A DNA stretch of 14,678 nt, from NCBI GenBank assembly GCA_016302725.1, contig JAEDNB010000033.1:1-14678 (forward strand), read 5' to 3'. This document shows positions 13,402 through 14,678 of this stretch, piece by piece. Below the pieces are notes generated by a model. That model was given only the letters and a program-made list of their open reading frames with translations, had not been told where the DNA came from and searched no databases. The translations under genes were made by a program, and so were the position numbers. The first letter of the stretch is position 1. The number at the start of each line of letters is the position of its first letter. Origin of the DNA: Lentisphaeria bacterium. Lineage in GTDB: Bacteria > Verrucomicrobiota > Lentisphaeria > Oligosphaerales > Oligosphaeraceae.

Positions 13402-14678
13402 CTATTCCTCGGCCTTCTGGGGCTGGCGGTCCCGGAAGAGTCCCAGGAGGAACTCCACGTTGGTGCCGTATTTCCGGAGGTTGATGAGGAGCCTTTCCAT
13501 GGCGTTGGCGGGGTCTCCGATGGAACAGAGTCCTTTTCGGAGGGCCCACATGAGTTCCAGTTCGTCGGGGTCTACCAGGAGGTCTTCCTTGCGGGTTCCG
13601 GACTTGGTGATGTCGATGGCGGGGAAGACCCGCTTGTCGGCGAGTTGCCGGTCCAGGTGGAGTTCCATGTTCCCGGTGCCCTTGAACTCCTCGAAGATGA
13701 GTTCGTCCATGCGGCTGCCGGTGTCGATGAGGGCGGTGGCCAGGATGGTCAGGGAACCGCCTCCCTCGATGTTCCGTGCGGAGCCGAAGAAGCGCTTTGG
13801 CCGGAAGAGGGCGTTGGCGTCCAGTCCCCCGGAGAGGATTCTGCCGGATTTGGGGGCGAGGGTGTTGTAGGCGCGGGCGAGCCTGGTGATGGAATCCAGG
13901 AGGATGACCACGTGCTTTCCGTTTTCCACGAGGCGCTTTGCCCGTTCGGAGACCAGTTCGCAGAGGCTGGCGTGGTGTTCCGGGGGTTCGTCGAAGGTGG
14001 AGGCGACGATTTCGGCGTTGACCACCCGTTTCATGTCGGTGACTTCCTCGGGGCGTTCGTCGATGAGGAGGACGATGAGGGTGATGTCGTCGTTGTTCTC
14101 CAGGATGGAGTTGGCCAGTTTTTGGAGGATGATGGTCTTTCCGGTCCTGGGCTGTGCCACGATGAGTCCCCTTTGCCCCCGTCCGATGGGGGTGATGAGG
14201 TCCACGACCCGCATGCTGAGTTCATCCTTGCCCCGTTCCATCAGGAGTCTTTGGGTGGGATAGTATGGGGTGAGGCTTTCGAAGGAGCGGAGGCCGTGGC
14301 GCTGGGAGAGGGGGAGTCCGTTCACCGCCAGGATTTGGACCATGGCGCTGCGGGGGTCGTTGGGCTTGGGGTGGCGGATGGTGCCCAGGACGCAATCCCC
14401 CACGCGGAGGCTGTAGCGTTTGACGAGCATGGGGGTGATGTAGATGTCCTCGGGGGACTCCTGGTAGTTCAGGTCAGCGGCGCGCAGGTGTCCGTATCCG
14501 TCCTTTCCGATTTGGAGCACCCCGTCTCCGTAGGTGGTCTGGAGTTCCCCTCCGTCCTGGGTTTCATTGACCTGGAGGATTTTGTCCGCCAGTTCCTCCG
14601 GGGTGGGGTAGTCCTTGAGGGCGAGTCCCAGTCCTTCGGCGATGGTGCAGAGCACCTGTGGGTCGGTTCCCCGGAGTT
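13402..14678 (-). CDS. rho: Transcription termination factor Rho, 5' end beyond the window
   Basis: At least 424 residues are present; the frame stays open to the window edge (it reads LRGTDPQ before the GTG at 14655), so the N-terminus is missing here. Rho is the hexameric RNA helicase that ends transcription at C-rich RNA. Counting from the GTG: an RNA-binding cold-shock-like domain with DGYGHLR (52-58); ATPase P-loop AQPRTGKT (167-174); IDERPEEVTDM (198-208); Walker B VVILLDSITR (239-248); Q-loop SGRILSGGLD (260-269); and R-loop GGGSLTILATALIDTGSR (278-295). All are diagnostic. The P-loop reads QPRTGKT where E. coli has PPKAGKT. It is the first gene seen of the minus-strand housekeeping run. 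Confidence 0.97.
   Translation of the reverse strand, partial: LRGTDPQVLCTIAEGLGLALKDYPTPEELADKILQVNETQDGGELQTTYGDGVLQIGKDGYGHLRAADLNYQESPEDIYITPMLVKRYSLRVGDCVLGTIRHPKPNDPRSAMVQILAVNGLPLSQRHGLRSFESLTPYYPTQRLLMERGKDELSMRVVDLITPIGRGQRGLIVAQPRTGKTIILQKLANSILENNDDITLIVLLIDERPEEVTDMKRVVNAEIVASTFDEPPEHHASLCELVSERAKRLVENGKHVVILLDSITRLARAYNTLAPKSGRILSGGLDANALFRPKRFFGSARNIEGGGSLTILATALIDTGSRMDELIFEEFKGTGNMELHLDRQLADKRVFPAIDITKSGTRKEDLLVDPDELELMWALRKGLCSIGDPANAMERLLINLRKYGTNVEFLLGLFRDRQPQKAEE

Overview
The window is about 60% GC by eye and looks like chromosomal DNA from a PVC-group bacterium, most likely Lentisphaerota (Victivallis-like). The main evidence is a 285-aa pseudopilin with the N-terminus [20 protein letters not shown] and a C-terminal H-X9-DG motif. 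It sits among unusual glycoside-hydrolase-like genes, a combination very common in that group. The ParE is of the short type also seen in Bacteroidetes and PVC bacteria. Taxonomy is an inference; there is no rRNA in the window.

Layout, left to right. 1-232: AT-rich intergenic end with an array of CTAG octamers and two GC-rich hairpins. 233-9273: a carbohydrate-use locus. Four minus-strand genes encode a cytoplasmic GHL6/GH42-like hydrolase, a pseudopilin, a large exported TIM-barrel-like protein of no family I recognise, and a short GH78-like (alpha-L-rhamnosidase-type) enzyme. A RhaS/AraC-type regulator is divergent on the plus strand. 9379-14678: a minus-strand housekeeping run with rho (cut by the window edge), a small zinc-ribbon protein, parE, ung (ATGA overlap with parE) and a fructose-6-phosphate-aldolase-type transaldolase.

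How the parts may work together. The GH78-like gene and the exported gene form one transcription unit (19-nt gap), closed by a good intrinsic terminator at 3526-3566. The pseudopilin has its own promoter just beyond that terminator. The two promoters, upstream of the GH78-like gene and of the pseudopilin, share a 26-bp element (22/26 identical), and in both it lies exactly 36 bp from a -10-like hexamer. The copy next to the regulator gene also forms half of a perfect 10-5-10 inverted repeat. I infer a small AraC-controlled regulon that co-expresses an exported hydrolase, intracellular hydrolases and a pseudopilin. The substrate is probably a rhamnose-containing or related glycan, but the sequence does not prove this.

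The most unusual non-coding feature is the regulator's leader (about 8181-8376). A 17-bp long-range stem would bury its Shine-Dalgarno sequence, and a near-identical 20-bp direct repeat could compete for the same pairing.
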